The notes below the pieces were generated by a model. The model saw only the letters and a program-made list of their open reading frames with translations, ran no database searches and was not told the origin of the DNA. From the NCBI GenBank assembly GCA_030643125.1, contig DAOWML010000006.1:1-20627 (forward strand): a stretch of DNA of 20,627 bases, in the 5' to 3' direction. The first letter of the stretch is position 1; every line of letters begins with the position of its first letter. Shown here in pieces: positions 1-7,200 of this stretch. The DNA comes from Bacteroidales bacterium. GTDB taxonomy: Bacteria > Bacteroidota > Bacteroidia > Bacteroidales > UBA12077. Made by a program: the position numbers and the translations under genes.

Positions 1-675
1 CCTCTGGTTAATGCCTGGGGATTTGGTTTTAAAAACAAAGAGAAAATGTCCGATGCAAAAGTTGATAGCATTCTTAACTTTATTGGATTTGACAAAATCA
101 GTATAAAAGATTCTGTTATAATTAAACAAGACCCACGAATTATGTTAGATATGAATGCTATTGCTCAGGGTTATTCAGTTGATGTTATTGCAAATCTTCT
201 TGAACAAAAAGGAATAACAAATTATTTAGTTGAGATTGGTGGTGAAGTAAAAACTAAAGGATTAAATAGCAAAGGTAAAACATGGAAGATTGGCATTGAC
301 AAACCTTTTGATAATAACTTTGTGCCAGGTGAGAATTTGCAAGCCGTTATAAAACTTACCAATAAATCATTAGCTACATCCGGTAATTACCGTAAGTTTT
401 ATAAGCGTAACGGAGTAAAATATTCTCACACTATTAATCCCAAAACGGGTTATCCTGTTACGCACCCATTATTAAGTGTAACTGTTATTGCAAATGATTG
501 TATGACTGCTGATGCGTATGCAACAGCTTTTATGGTCATGGGTTTGGAAAAAGCTTCTAAACTTGTAGAAAAATTGCCAGACATTGAAGCTTATTTTATT
601 TATTGTGATGATAATGGTGACTATCAGGGGAAAGCAACACCTGCAATACAAGAACTAATTAAAGAAGTTAAATAG
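1..675 (+). CDS. apbE: FAD:protein FMN transferase (ApbE family), 5'-truncated
   Basis: ApbE-family enzymes transfer FMN from FAD to a Thr/Ser of target proteins (for example Nqr/Rnf subunits), usually outside the cytoplasmic membrane. The gene is cut by the window edge. The frame is open from base 1 and reads PLVNAWGFG before the first ATG at 46. That stretch resembles the family motif NPLVxxWGFG, so Met at 46 is internal, not the start. Family signatures follow: DMNAIAQGYSVD, the glycine-rich LVEIGGEVKTKG, ATSGNYRKFY, the SHTINPKTGYPV region and the Asp/Thr-containing DAYATAFMVMG near the C-terminus, where family members bind Mg. The missing part would carry the lipoprotein or signal sequence and the N-terminal FAD-binding portion. 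The gene ends in a TAG stop immediately followed by a hairpin terminator and faces the dsbD-like gene. The flavinylation target is not in this window. Confidence 0.93.
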   Translation, partial: PLVNAWGFGFKNKEKMSDAKVDSILNFIGFDKISIKDSVIIKQDPRIMLDMNAIAQGYSVDVIANLLEQKGITNYLVEIGGEVKTKGLNSKGKTWKIGIDKPFDNNFVPGENLQAVIKLTNKSLATSGNYRKFYKRNGVKYSHTINPKTGYPVTHPLLSVTVIANDCMTADAYATAFMVMGLEKASKLVEKLPDIEAYFIYCDDNGDYQGKATPAIQELIKEVK

Positions 676-738
676 AGTGTTTGTTTTTGGTATAAAAAAC
701 GACGTAGCTAAAAGCTACGCCGAACACTGTTTTAGTAT
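676..738. terminator. Bidirectional hairpin terminator between convergent apbE and dsbD
   Basis: Directly after the apbE stop codon there is a two-tier inverted repeat. The inner stem is CGTAGCT at 703-709 and AGCTACG at 713-719 with an AAA loop, and the outer arms are AGTGTT at 676-681 and AACACT at 723-728. The right side leads into a T-rich run (GTTTTAGTATTATTTTT), and the reverse strand reads GTTTTTTATA after the inner stem. It can therefore terminate both convergent genes. This is a structural inference from sequence alone. Confidence 0.75.
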
Positions 739-749
739 TATTTTTGAAA

Positions 750-2750
750 TTAATTTTTCTTTTTAAACTCTTCAACCCCAGAATCTAAAAACTTAATAAA
801 ATTATCAATATTCAGGTCGTAACCTTTGGGCTCAACCAAAGTTTCGCCATTTGTATCAACCAAAACATAATATGGTTGACTATTAATACTATATTTTGTT
901 ATCTGAAAATCAGCATATTTTTTACCTAAAGTCTTTTTTACTTTTCCATCGTATGTTGATGTTACCCATTCATCTTCCGGCAATTTAGTTCTGTCATCAA
1001 CATAAAGTGCAATTATTAAATAATCATCTTGTAAACGCTTTAACACTTTCGGATCAGACCAAACTTTATTTTCCATTTCTTTACAATTTGCACAAGCATG
1101 TCCTTTGAAATCTAAAAGAACAGGTTTGTTTAATTTCTTTGCACAAGCCATTCCTTGTTCATAATCAAAGTATCCTTCTAATCCGTGAGGTAAATGTAAT
1201 ATATCACCATATTTTGGATTTTCACATAATGATATAGGTTCATCTCCTTGTGAATCCAAAATACTTACAACAACCTGTGATTTTGAAATATCAAATTGTT
1301 GAGCCGATTTAGGAGGAATTAATGCAGAAACTGCATTTAAATCAGCACCAAACAAACCTGGAAACAAATACAAAGCAAACGTAAATGAAACCATAGCCAT
1401 AACTAATCTTGGAACTGAAATAAAAGGAATTTCACTATCGTGCGAGAATTTTAATTTTCCCAACAGGTATATTCCCAGTAAAATAAATATGACAATCCAT
1501 ATTGCCAGGTAAACATCTCTGCTAAGAATGTTTAAATGATATGTTTGATCGATATTAGCAATAAATTTAAGTGAGAATGCCAATATAATAAATCCTAAAA
1601 CTACTTTTACAGAATTCATCCAACCGCCTGATTTTGGTAAGCCTTTTAACATCCTTGGGAAAATAGCAAACAAGGTAAATGGTAATGCAAATGCTAAACC
1701 AAATGCAAACATTCCTATTAGTGGCTCAAGAACAGCACCGGAAGCAGCTTTTACCAGTAAAACACCGACAATTGGGCCTGTACAGCTAAACGAAACAACA
1801 ACTAATGTAAAAGCCATAAAGAATGATGCTAAATACCCTCCTTTATCAACCTGTTTGTCGGCTTTATTAGCTAATCCTGAAGGCAATATTATTTCGAACA
1901 TTCCAAAAAATGATGCAGCAAAAGCAATAAACAATACAAAGAAAATTGTATTTGGAATCCAATGTGTACTTAAACCGGTTGTAAAATCAGCGCCTGCACT
2001 TGTTAACGAAACAATTAAACCTACACTTGCATATAAAACAACAATTGAACCTCCGAAAATTAGAGCCTTAATAATTGAATTAAACTTAGACGATTCCCCT
2101 TGCATAAAAAACGACACCGTCATTGGAATCATTGGAAAAACACAAGGTGTTAAAACACCTGCTAAGCCCAAAACAAAAGACAGTAAGAGAAATCCCCAGA
2201 TGGATTTACTTTCACTTATTGGTTCTGAACCTGTTTTTTTAGTCAAATCAACCGTCGGACTTAATGGATCAACAGTCATTGTTTGTACTGGTTTTGATCC
2301 TTCAACTTTTACTTTAAAATCAGGATTGAAGTAAACACATTTATCATCCTGGCAAACCTGAAATTCTATTGATCCGGTTATAAGAAAGGACTCATTTGTT
2401 AATACTTTAATCTGTTGAACAAAAGTTGCCTTATGGCTAAAATATTTAACTTTCATATTAAATACTTCATCCATCACTTCTTCCGGCTCAGGACTCTCGG
2501 AAGGTGTTCCAATAAGTTCAAATTTATCTGACTCGTCAATATTAAATGTTGTACGAACCGGTCCTCCCTCATCAAAATATTGTGAGTAAAGATGCCAATG
2601 CATATCAATATTAGCTTCAAATATTATTTCAGCAATTCCTTCTACGGTATTTTTACTTTTATATTTCCATTTTACCGGATCAACTATTTGTGCAAAAACA
2701 CCATAAGAAAAAATAATTAAAATACTTGTTAATAGAGCTATTCTTTTCAT
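750..2750 (-). CDS. dsbD: Thiol:disulfide interchange protein DsbD
   Basis: DsbD carries reducing equivalents from cytoplasmic thioredoxin across the inner membrane to periplasmic oxidoreductases and cytochrome c maturation. The 666-residue protein has the full three-part architecture. A signal peptide (about 1-20, ending VFAQ) precedes an N-terminal periplasmic domain with the pair C133/C138 (CQDDKC). A hydrophobic polytopic domain (about 185-470) carries the membrane cysteines in TPCVFP (C203) and SCTGP (C323). The C-terminal thioredoxin-like domain (about 525-660) has CANC at C553/C556 and a cis-Pro candidate in SQPYYV (P625). All six conserved cysteines are present, so it should be functional. 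The ATG start gives a clean signal peptide. It is transcribed alone, probably from the -7 element at 2778-2785, and is separated from the RNase gene by 139 bases. The physiological partner cannot be read from the neighbourhood. Confidence 0.95.
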   Translation of the reverse strand: MKRIALLTSILIIFSYGVFAQIVDPVKWKYKSKNTVEGIAEIIFEANIDMHWHLYSQYFDEGGPVRTTFNIDESDKFELIGTPSESPEPEEVMDEVFNMKVKYFSHKATFVQQIKVLTNESFLITGSIEFQVCQDDKCVYFNPDFKVKVEGSKPVQTMTVDPLSPTVDLTKKTGSEPISESKSIWGFLLLSFVLGLAGVLTPCVFPMIPMTVSFFMQGESSKFNSIIKALIFGGSIVVLYASVGLIVSLTSAGADFTTGLSTHWIPNTIFFVLFIAFAASFFGMFEIILPSGLANKADKQVDKGGYLASFFMAFTLVVVSFSCTGPIVGVLLVKAASGAVLEPLIGMFAFGLAFALPFTLFAIFPRMLKGLPKSGGWMNSVKVVLGFIILAFSLKFIANIDQTYHLNILSRDVYLAIWIVIFILLGIYLLGKLKFSHDSEIPFISVPRLVMAMVSFTFALYLFPGLFGADLNAVSALIPPKSAQQFDISKSQVVVSILDSQGDEPISLCENPKYGDILHLPHGLEGYFDYEQGMACAKKLNKPVLLDFKGHACANCKEMENKVWSDPKVLKRLQDDYLIIALYVDDRTKLPEDEWVTSTYDGKVKKTLGKKYADFQITKYSINSQPYYVLVDTNGETLVEPKGYDLNIDNFIKFLDSGVEEFKKKN

Positions 2751-2777
2751 GATTAAGGTTTGTTTTTAATAAAGTCT

Positions 2778-2785
2778 CAAATTTA
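2778..2785 (-). promoter_or_regulatory. Putative -7 promoter element for dsbD
   Basis: Read on the minus strand, these bases are TAAATTTG, matching the Bacteroidota primary sigma factor -7 consensus TAnnTTTG. The expected transcription start lies about 20 bases before the ATG at 2750. I see no clear TTG at the -33 position, so this is a moderate call. Confidence 0.4.
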
Positions 2786-2889
2786 AGAATTAAGTATCAA
2801 TTTAAAAAAATAGTAAACTTTTAACATCTACATATAAATAGATATTAACAAATTGCTAATTAAAAAGTTCAGTAATAAAATTTTATGGA

Positions 2890-4440
2890 TTAGTCTTTAA
2901 TTACTTCTCCATTTTCATCAAAGAAATGGAACTCAAGAAGCTGGTATGAACTAACTGACTCAACATTGATTTTTTTCTTGAATTTAAGAAACCATTTAAA
3001 TTTCTTTGAGAAAAATCCATGTTTAATATACCCGGCTATATATGGATGTACTTTTAAGGTAAGTTTTTTATAATTTGCTTCATTAATTAAGAAGCTAATA
3101 TAATTTTCAATATCGTCGACAAATAAAATGCTTGGGGTTATTTCCCCTGAGCCTTTACATGTCGGACATTTTTCCATTATTTCTATGTTCAGTTCGGGTC
3201 TAACTCTTTGACGTGTAATTTGCATCAATCCAAACTTACTTAAAGGCAAAATATTGTGCTTTGTTCTGTCGGAAGACATAGCTTCTTTCATTTTATCGTA
3301 AACTTTTTGCCTGTTATCTGCATTATGCATATCGATAAAATCCACAACTATTATACCGCCCATATCCCGGAGTCTTAATTGTCGTGCAACTGCATCAGCG
3401 GCTGCCAGATTTACTTCCAGAGCATTTGATTCCTGATTTTCACCTAACTTTGAACGATTCCCACTATTAACATCAATTACATGCAATGCTTCGGTATGTT
3501 CAATTATTAAATATGCTCCACTTTTAAAAGAAATCGTTTTCCCGAATGATGATTTTATTTGTTTATCAACACCATAATGATCAAAAATAGGCTGATCTCC
3601 TTCGAAATGCTTAACTATCTTACCTTTTTCTGGAGCAATAGTATTAATGTAATCTTTTAACTCACGATAAACAGTATCTTCATTAACAAAAATATTATTA
3701 AATGATCCATTCAAAACATCGCGTAACACAGCCGAAGTTCTATTAAGCTCACTAATAACTAATCGTGGAACGTTGCCGTGTGTAATCTTTTCAAAAGCTA
3801 TCTCCCATTTTTCAACTAAGCTTCGAAGCTCTGAATCCAGAACAGCAACTTTTTTACTTTCAGCAACAGTTCTAACAATTACACCGTAATTTTTAGGTTT
3901 TATACTTTCTACAAGTTTCTTTAATCTTTTCTTTTCCTCAGGAGATTCAATCTTTTGAGAAATTGAAACTTTATTTGCAAATGGTATTAAAACAAGATTT
4001 CTTCCTGCAATAGAAATTTCAGAACTTAATCGAGGGCCTTTTGTAGAAATAGGTTCTTTTGCAATCTGAACAAGAACCAATTGTCCCGATTTAAGGACAT
4101 TGGTAATTTTACCGTTTTTGTCTATATCCGGTTCAATTTTTATTTTTGGAATAGAAGGAGCTTTCCCTTTTCTAGCCAACGAACTTTTAACAAATTTATT
4201 AAGTGTACGAAATTGAGGGCCCAAATCGAGATAATGCAAGAATGCATCCTTGCTGTAACCAACATCGACAAAAGCTGCATTGAGTCCGGGCATTATACGT
4301 TTTACCTTAGCCAGGTAAATGTCTCCAACCGCGAATTGTAAATTTCTTTTTTCTTTATTTAACTCAACAAGCTGCTTATTTTCTAATAAGGCTATGGCAA
4401 TTTCAGAGGGGGTTACATCAATTACTAGTTCGGTACTCAC
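2890..4440 (-). CDS. rng: Ribonuclease G/E family endoribonuclease
   Basis: A single-strand-specific endonuclease for rRNA processing and mRNA decay. The 516-residue protein corresponds to the RNase E/G catalytic half. It has an N-terminal RNase H-like/S1 region (S1 about 35-120, with GDIYLAKVKRIMPGLNAAFV) and then the 5'-sensor/DNase I-like core. The catalytic Asp pair is D313 (VIDVNSG) and D357 (VVDFIDM), equivalent to E. coli RNase E D303 and D346. A Zn-link motif CPTCKGSG follows (C415/C418). There is no long disordered degradosome scaffold, so length fits RNase G and Bacteroidota homologues. The start is GTG; no upstream in-frame ATG is close, and the following residues match the family N-terminus (TPSEIAIALLENKQLVEL). 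It is downstream of HU and the bS22-like gene on the same strand, with a hairpin in the 112-base gap that may control it. Confidence 0.95.
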   Translation of the reverse strand: MSTELVIDVTPSEIAIALLENKQLVELNKEKRNLQFAVGDIYLAKVKRIMPGLNAAFVDVGYSKDAFLHYLDLGPQFRTLNKFVKSSLARKGKAPSIPKIKIEPDIDKNGKITNVLKSGQLVLVQIAKEPISTKGPRLSSEISIAGRNLVLIPFANKVSISQKIESPEEKKRLKKLVESIKPKNYGVIVRTVAESKKVAVLDSELRSLVEKWEIAFEKITHGNVPRLVISELNRTSAVLRDVLNGSFNNIFVNEDTVYRELKDYINTIAPEKGKIVKHFEGDQPIFDHYGVDKQIKSSFGKTISFKSGAYLIIEHTEALHVIDVNSGNRSKLGENQESNALEVNLAAADAVARQLRLRDMGGIIVVDFIDMHNADNRQKVYDKMKEAMSSDRTKHNILPLSKFGLMQITRQRVRPELNIEIMEKCPTCKGSGEITPSILFVDDIENYISFLINEANYKKLTLKVHPYIAGYIKHGFFSKKFKWFLKFKKKINVESVSSYQLLEFHFFDENGEVIKD

Positions 4441-4488
4441 GTGTCCTTCTTCTAATTTAGTAATACTATAGTTATATAAAACAATTTA

Positions 4489-4517
4489 AACCTAAAGAAG
4501 ACAAACTTCAATAGGTT
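4489..4517 (-). promoter_or_regulatory. Hairpin in the 5' leader of the RNase G/E gene
   Basis: An imperfect inverted repeat has outer arms AACCT (4489-4493) and AGGTT (4513-4517), inner arms GAAG (4497-4500) and CTTC (4506-4509), a 3x3 internal loop and a five-base apical loop. On the minus strand it sits about 50 bases before the GTG start and is followed by an A/T-rich run. It could be an attenuator, an RNA-processing site, or an autoregulatory leader as known for E. coli rne. The function is inference; only the dyad is observed. Confidence 0.4.
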
Positions 4518-4552
4518 CAAATTATTAATTCGTTTAGAATAATCTACTTATC

Positions 4553-4642
4553 CTATTTCTTTTTATGACGATTTTTTCTTAAGCGTTTTTTGCGCTTATG
4601 AGTTGCCATCTTATGTCTTTTTCTCTTCTTTCCGCTTGGCAT
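4553..4642 (-). CDS. bS22/mS38-like (AURKAIP1/COX24 domain) ribosomal mini-protein
   Basis: A 29-codon ORF from ATG (4642-4640) to TAG (4555-4553), too short for routine ORF calling. It starts MPSGKKRKRHKM and ends NRHKKK. Twenty of 29 residues are Lys, Arg or His. The pattern (MPSxKKRKRxKMxxHKRKKRLRKxRH) matches the COX24/AURKAIP1 C-terminal domain, which in mitochondria is ribosomal protein mS38 and in mycobacteria is bS22, a small-subunit protein. It is the middle gene of HU, mini-protein, RNase G on one strand, 31 bases after the HU stop. I infer a small-subunit ribosomal protein expressed with HU; the family match is by recognition only. Alternatives are another basic ribosome-associated peptide or an RNA chaperone, but a chance ORF with this composition and residue pattern is unlikely. 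Confidence 0.8.
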   Translation of the reverse strand: MPSGKKRKRHKMATHKRKKRLRKNRHKKK

Positions 4643-4673
4643 AATCTCAAAATTTAATATTCACTAACTTAAA

Positions 4674-4961
4674 TTAACGCTTAACGCTATTCTTAACCTT
4701 ATTTACAAATCTTTTTGAAGGTTTGAAAGAAGGAATAAAGTGCTCAGGAATAATAATAGTAGTATTTTTAGAAATATTCCTTGCAGTTTTTTCAGCGCGC
4801 TTCTTTACGATAAAGCTACCAAAACCTCTTAAATATACATTCTTATCATTTACTAAAGAATCCTTAATGGTTTCCATGAAAGCTTCTACTGTTTTTTGAA
4901 CAGTTATTTTCTCAATTCCTGTGTTCTTTGAAATTTCGTTAACGATATCTGCTTTTGTCAT
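4674..4961 (-). CDS. hup: HU family DNA-binding protein
   Basis: A small nucleoid-associated protein that bends DNA as a dimer. The 95-residue length and the order of elements are typical. An N-terminal helical dimerisation region (MTKADIVNEISKNTGIEKITVQKTVEAF) is followed by the turn motif LRGFGSF (about 44-50), then the basic beta-arm (ARNISKNTTIIIPEHFIPSFKPS), where the intercalating Pro normally sits within IP. The C-terminus is basic (KNSVKR). The ATG start follows an A/T-rich leader, and a perfect -7 promoter element lies about 55 bases upstream. It heads the minus-strand group HU, bS22-like, RNase G. It could be called IHF-like, but nothing indicates a heterodimer partner. Confidence 0.96.
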   Translation of the reverse strand: MTKADIVNEISKNTGIEKITVQKTVEAFMETIKDSLVNDKNVYLRGFGSFIVKKRAEKTARNISKNTTIIIPEHFIPSFKPSKRFVNKVKNSVKR

Positions 4962-5014
4962 TTTTTAAAAACTTTAATTATCAATAATTTAGATCACTTA
5001 CTTAATTTGAATTG

Positions 5015-5022
5015 CAAATATA
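5015..5022 (-). promoter_or_regulatory. -7 promoter element for HU
   Basis: On the minus strand these bases read TATATTTG, an exact match to the Bacteroidota TAnnTTTG consensus. The predicted transcription start is near 5008, giving a leader of roughly 47 bases before the HU ATG. The -33 TTG is not obvious. Confidence 0.6.
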
Positions 5023-5358
5023 TATGTTTTCTTTTGATTAATAAAATACTAAACGATTAAATTTGTCAATTAATTGAAAATTATTTTGTTCTGCAATTAT
5101 GATAAATATAAATCAAGGCCTAATAGAATGATTCACATAATAAAAGAGACCTTTCTTAAAGAGACAAAAAAATCTATATAATATCATGGGTATCAGAAAT
5201 AATTTTACAACAAACAAGAGTAAATACAAGGTATAGATTATTATTATCTATTTATCAAAAATTATCTGAAAGTATTTATTATAAAACTACAAACACCATT
5301 CATATCATGACTTACATGAAATTATACCAAAGTTATTAATAAATAATTTTTATGTTCC

Positions 5359-5388
5359 TTGCCTATTTTTTAAAAATTTATACCTTTA
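5359..5388 (+). promoter_or_regulatory. Bacteroidota-type promoter for ssb operon
   Basis: TTG at 5359-5361 and TAccTTTa at 5381-5388 are separated by 19 bases. This matches the Bacteroidota primary promoter layout (TTG at -33, TAnnTTTG at -7) except for the last base. The predicted start of transcription is near 5395, about 24 bases before the ssb ATG, in A-rich sequence typical of translation initiation regions in this phylum. Confidence 0.6.
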
Positions 5389-5418
5389 CATTTATTAACC
5401 AAAAAAAATAAAATTATT

Positions 5419-5841
5419 ATGGGTGTAAACAAAGTTATTTTAATAGGGAATGTAGGAAAAGACCCTGAAGTTAGACATTTAGACAGTGGAGTTGCTGTAG
5501 CAAATTTTCCACTGGCAACAAGCGAAACTTATAAAAACAAAGACGGCCAAAAGGTTACAAATACCGAATGGCATAATATCGTTATTTGGAGAGGTTTAGC
5601 AGAAGTTGCCGAGAAATATGTAAAAAAAGGAAATCCTTTATATATTGAAGGAAAAATCAGAACACGTTCGTGGGATGACAAAGACGGCAATAAAAGATAC
5701 ACTACAGAGATTGTAGCTGATAACATGCAAATGTTAGGATCTAAACAAAGTAGTGAAGAAGAAGCCTCATCGGCACCTGAAAATGCTGAAGCTACAGATA
5801 TTGAAAACATCCCGGCTGAAGGAGATGATTTACCATTCTAG
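5419..5841 (+). CDS. ssb: Single-stranded DNA-binding protein SSB
   Basis: Binds and protects ssDNA in replication, repair and recombination and recruits partner proteins through its acidic C-terminal tip. The 140-residue protein has an N-terminal OB fold (about 1-105): VNKVILIGNVGKDPEVR, NFPLATSE, TEWHNIVIWRGLAEVAEKYVKKGNPLYIEGKIRTRSW and the YTTEIVADNMQMLG strand. A short acidic linker (about 110-135) follows, ending in the partner-binding tip DDLPF. Length is normal for a Bacteroidota SSB. It starts the plus-strand operon ssb-gldE-gldD, with its own promoter upstream. Its TAG stop is in the same frame as gldE, 27 bases before the gldE initiator. Confidence 0.97.
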   Translation: MGVNKVILIGNVGKDPEVRHLDSGVAVANFPLATSETYKNKDGQKVTNTEWHNIVIWRGLAEVAEKYVKKGNPLYIEGKIRTRSWDDKDGNKRYTTEIVADNMQMLGSKQSSEEEASSAPENAEATDIENIPAEGDDLPF

Positions 5842-5868
5842 CTAAAACCTAAACCTAAACCATCAACA

Positions 5869-7191
5869 TTGGAAACTGCAGAACCATTCCCGTTAGCCTT
5901 AATTATTAACGCAAAAATTGTAATTCAAACAATCGATTTATATACAATAATTAGCATAATTACTTCTTTATTTCTACTTATAATATCGGCTTTAATTTCA
6001 GGAGCCGAAACTGCTTATTTTAGTCTCAAGTCAGACCAGGTAAAAGAATTTGAAAAACAGTCTGATTTTCGTAGTCGATTAATCATCAGGCATCTGAAAA
6101 ATCCAGAAAAAATTCTGGCAACCCTGACCATTGCTAATGGATTTATAAATGTCTGTTTTATTGTGGTCATGGGAATTATGCTAAATATGGCCTTTGATTT
6201 TACAAAATTACCTTCAATTGGATTTATTATCCAAATTTCCATAATTGCATTTGCACTTTTGTTTTTTGGAAAATTTCTGCCAAAGTTTTATGCTAAACAT
6301 AAAGCTGATAAATTTGTCAGACGTACAGCAATACTAATAATCATTTTAGATAAACTATTTCACCCCTTTAGTATGTTTATGATAAACACCACATCAATTA
6401 TCGGGAAAAAATTGGCAAACATAAAACAAAATATTACGATTGATGATCTTTCACAAGCTTTAAATATTACAACTCATCAAATTACCGAAGATGAAAACAT
6501 TTTAAAAGGAATTGTAAAATTTGGCAATATCGATGTTAAAGAAATAATGAAATCGCGTGTGGATGTTTTGGCCTTGGAAATAGATACCCGGTTTAAAAAT
6601 ATACTTACATTTATTATTGAATCTGGCCATTCCAGAATCCCTGTATATTCCGAAACTTTCGATAATATTAAAGGAATCCTATTAATAAAAGATCTTTTAC
6701 CACATTTCGAAAAGGATAATCACTTTAAATGGCAATCATTAATCAGAACTCCTTTTTTTGTTCCGGAAAATAAAAAAATTAATGATTTACTTCAAGAATT
6801 TCAAGCAAATAAAATTCACATGGCAATTGTTATTGATGAATATGGGGGTACAAGTGGAATAGTAACTCTTGAAGATGTTTTAGAAGAGATTGTGGGAGAA
6901 ATAATTGATGAATCTGACGAAGACGAAATTTTTTATTCGCAAATTAACGAAAACACGTATGTTTTTGAAGGAAAAACTTTACTTAACGACTTTTTAAAGA
7001 TTGTTGATATTGATGATGATTTATTCGAAGATGTAAAGGGCGATGCCGACACAATTGCAGGAATCATTCTGGAACTTACCGGCGAAATACCTGCGAAAAA
7101 TAAAAAAATTGACTTTAAAAATCTTACATTTACCATCGAATCAGTCGATAAAAGAAGGATTAAACAAATCAAGGTTACGATCAACAAATAA
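5869..7191 (+). CDS. gldE: GldE, gliding-motility-associated CNNM/CorC-type membrane protein
   Basis: A DUF21/CNNM-CBS-CorC_HlyC protein. The related GldE supports GldD function in gliding/type IX secretion in Flavobacterium; the biochemical role is not settled, and paralogues are linked to Mg or Co efflux. The 440 residues comprise a membrane DUF21/CNNM domain (about 20-190, with SGAETAYFSL at 44-53 and further hydrophobic spans near 85-165). A CBS pair spans about 205-335, with IMKSRVDV, SRIPVY at 245-250, and IDEYGGTSGIVTLEDVLEEIVGEI after 312. A CorC_HlyC C-terminal domain covers about 350-435. The start is TTG (5869): the frame opens right after the ssb stop and holds no ATG or GTG before it, while residues after TTG look like the family N-terminus. 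gldD follows after 9 bases, so the two are surely co-transcribed. Confidence 0.9.
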   Translation: METAEPFPLALIINAKIVIQTIDLYTIISIITSLFLLIISALISGAETAYFSLKSDQVKEFEKQSDFRSRLIIRHLKNPEKILATLTIANGFINVCFIVVMGIMLNMAFDFTKLPSIGFIIQISIIAFALLFFGKFLPKFYAKHKADKFVRRTAILIIILDKLFHPFSMFMINTTSIIGKKLANIKQNITIDDLSQALNITTHQITEDENILKGIVKFGNIDVKEIMKSRVDVLALEIDTRFKNILTFIIESGHSRIPVYSETFDNIKGILLIKDLLPHFEKDNHFKWQSLIRTPFFVPENKKINDLLQEFQANKIHMAIVIDEYGGTSGIVTLEDVLEEIVGEIIDESDEDEIFYSQINENTYVFEGKTLLNDFLKIVDIDDDLFEDVKGDADTIAGIILELTGEIPAKNKKIDFKNLTFTIESVDKRRIKQIKVTINK

Positions 7192-7200
7192 TCAAGCAAA

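Larger units (their letters stand above)
4962..5418. other. 457-base divergent intergenic region between HU and ssb
   Basis: This stretch holds the HU promoter (minus strand, 5015-5022) and the ssb promoter (plus strand, 5359-5388). Between them, at about 5045-5350, it is very A/T-rich with only tiny ORFs (16-17 codons from ATGs at 5129 and near 5188) that resemble nothing I know. A weak dyad, ATAGAT/ATCTAT, lies around 5232-5254. I found no coding remnant of mutY, which is often at this place in relatives. Confidence 0.6.

Noticed and set aside
46..48. ATG at 46 as the true start of the apbE gene
   Set aside because: The frame is open to base 1 and the upstream residues PLVNAWGFG match the conserved interior of the ApbE family, so the gene is truncated by the window edge.
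1855..2334. 159-codon plus-strand ORF opposite dsbD
   Set aside because: It runs antisense through the conserved membrane domain of dsbD, has no recognisable domain, and its composition mirrors the complementary gene.
4441..4452. Shine-Dalgarno (AAGGA) for the RNase G/E gene
   Set aside because: The AAGGA lies only three bases from the GTG, shorter than normal spacing, and this phylum generally does not rely on such sites.
5040..5350. Possible degraded mutY between HU and ssb
   Set aside because: I could find no helix-hairpin-helix, Fe-S cysteine or NUDIX-like remnant in any frame; only A/T-rich noncoding sequence is visible.
5842..5862. Telomere-like CCTAAA repeats or a CRISPR-like array after ssb
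   Set aside because: There are fewer than four short imperfect units, with no spacers; this is a small tandem repeat in a translated-frame spacer.
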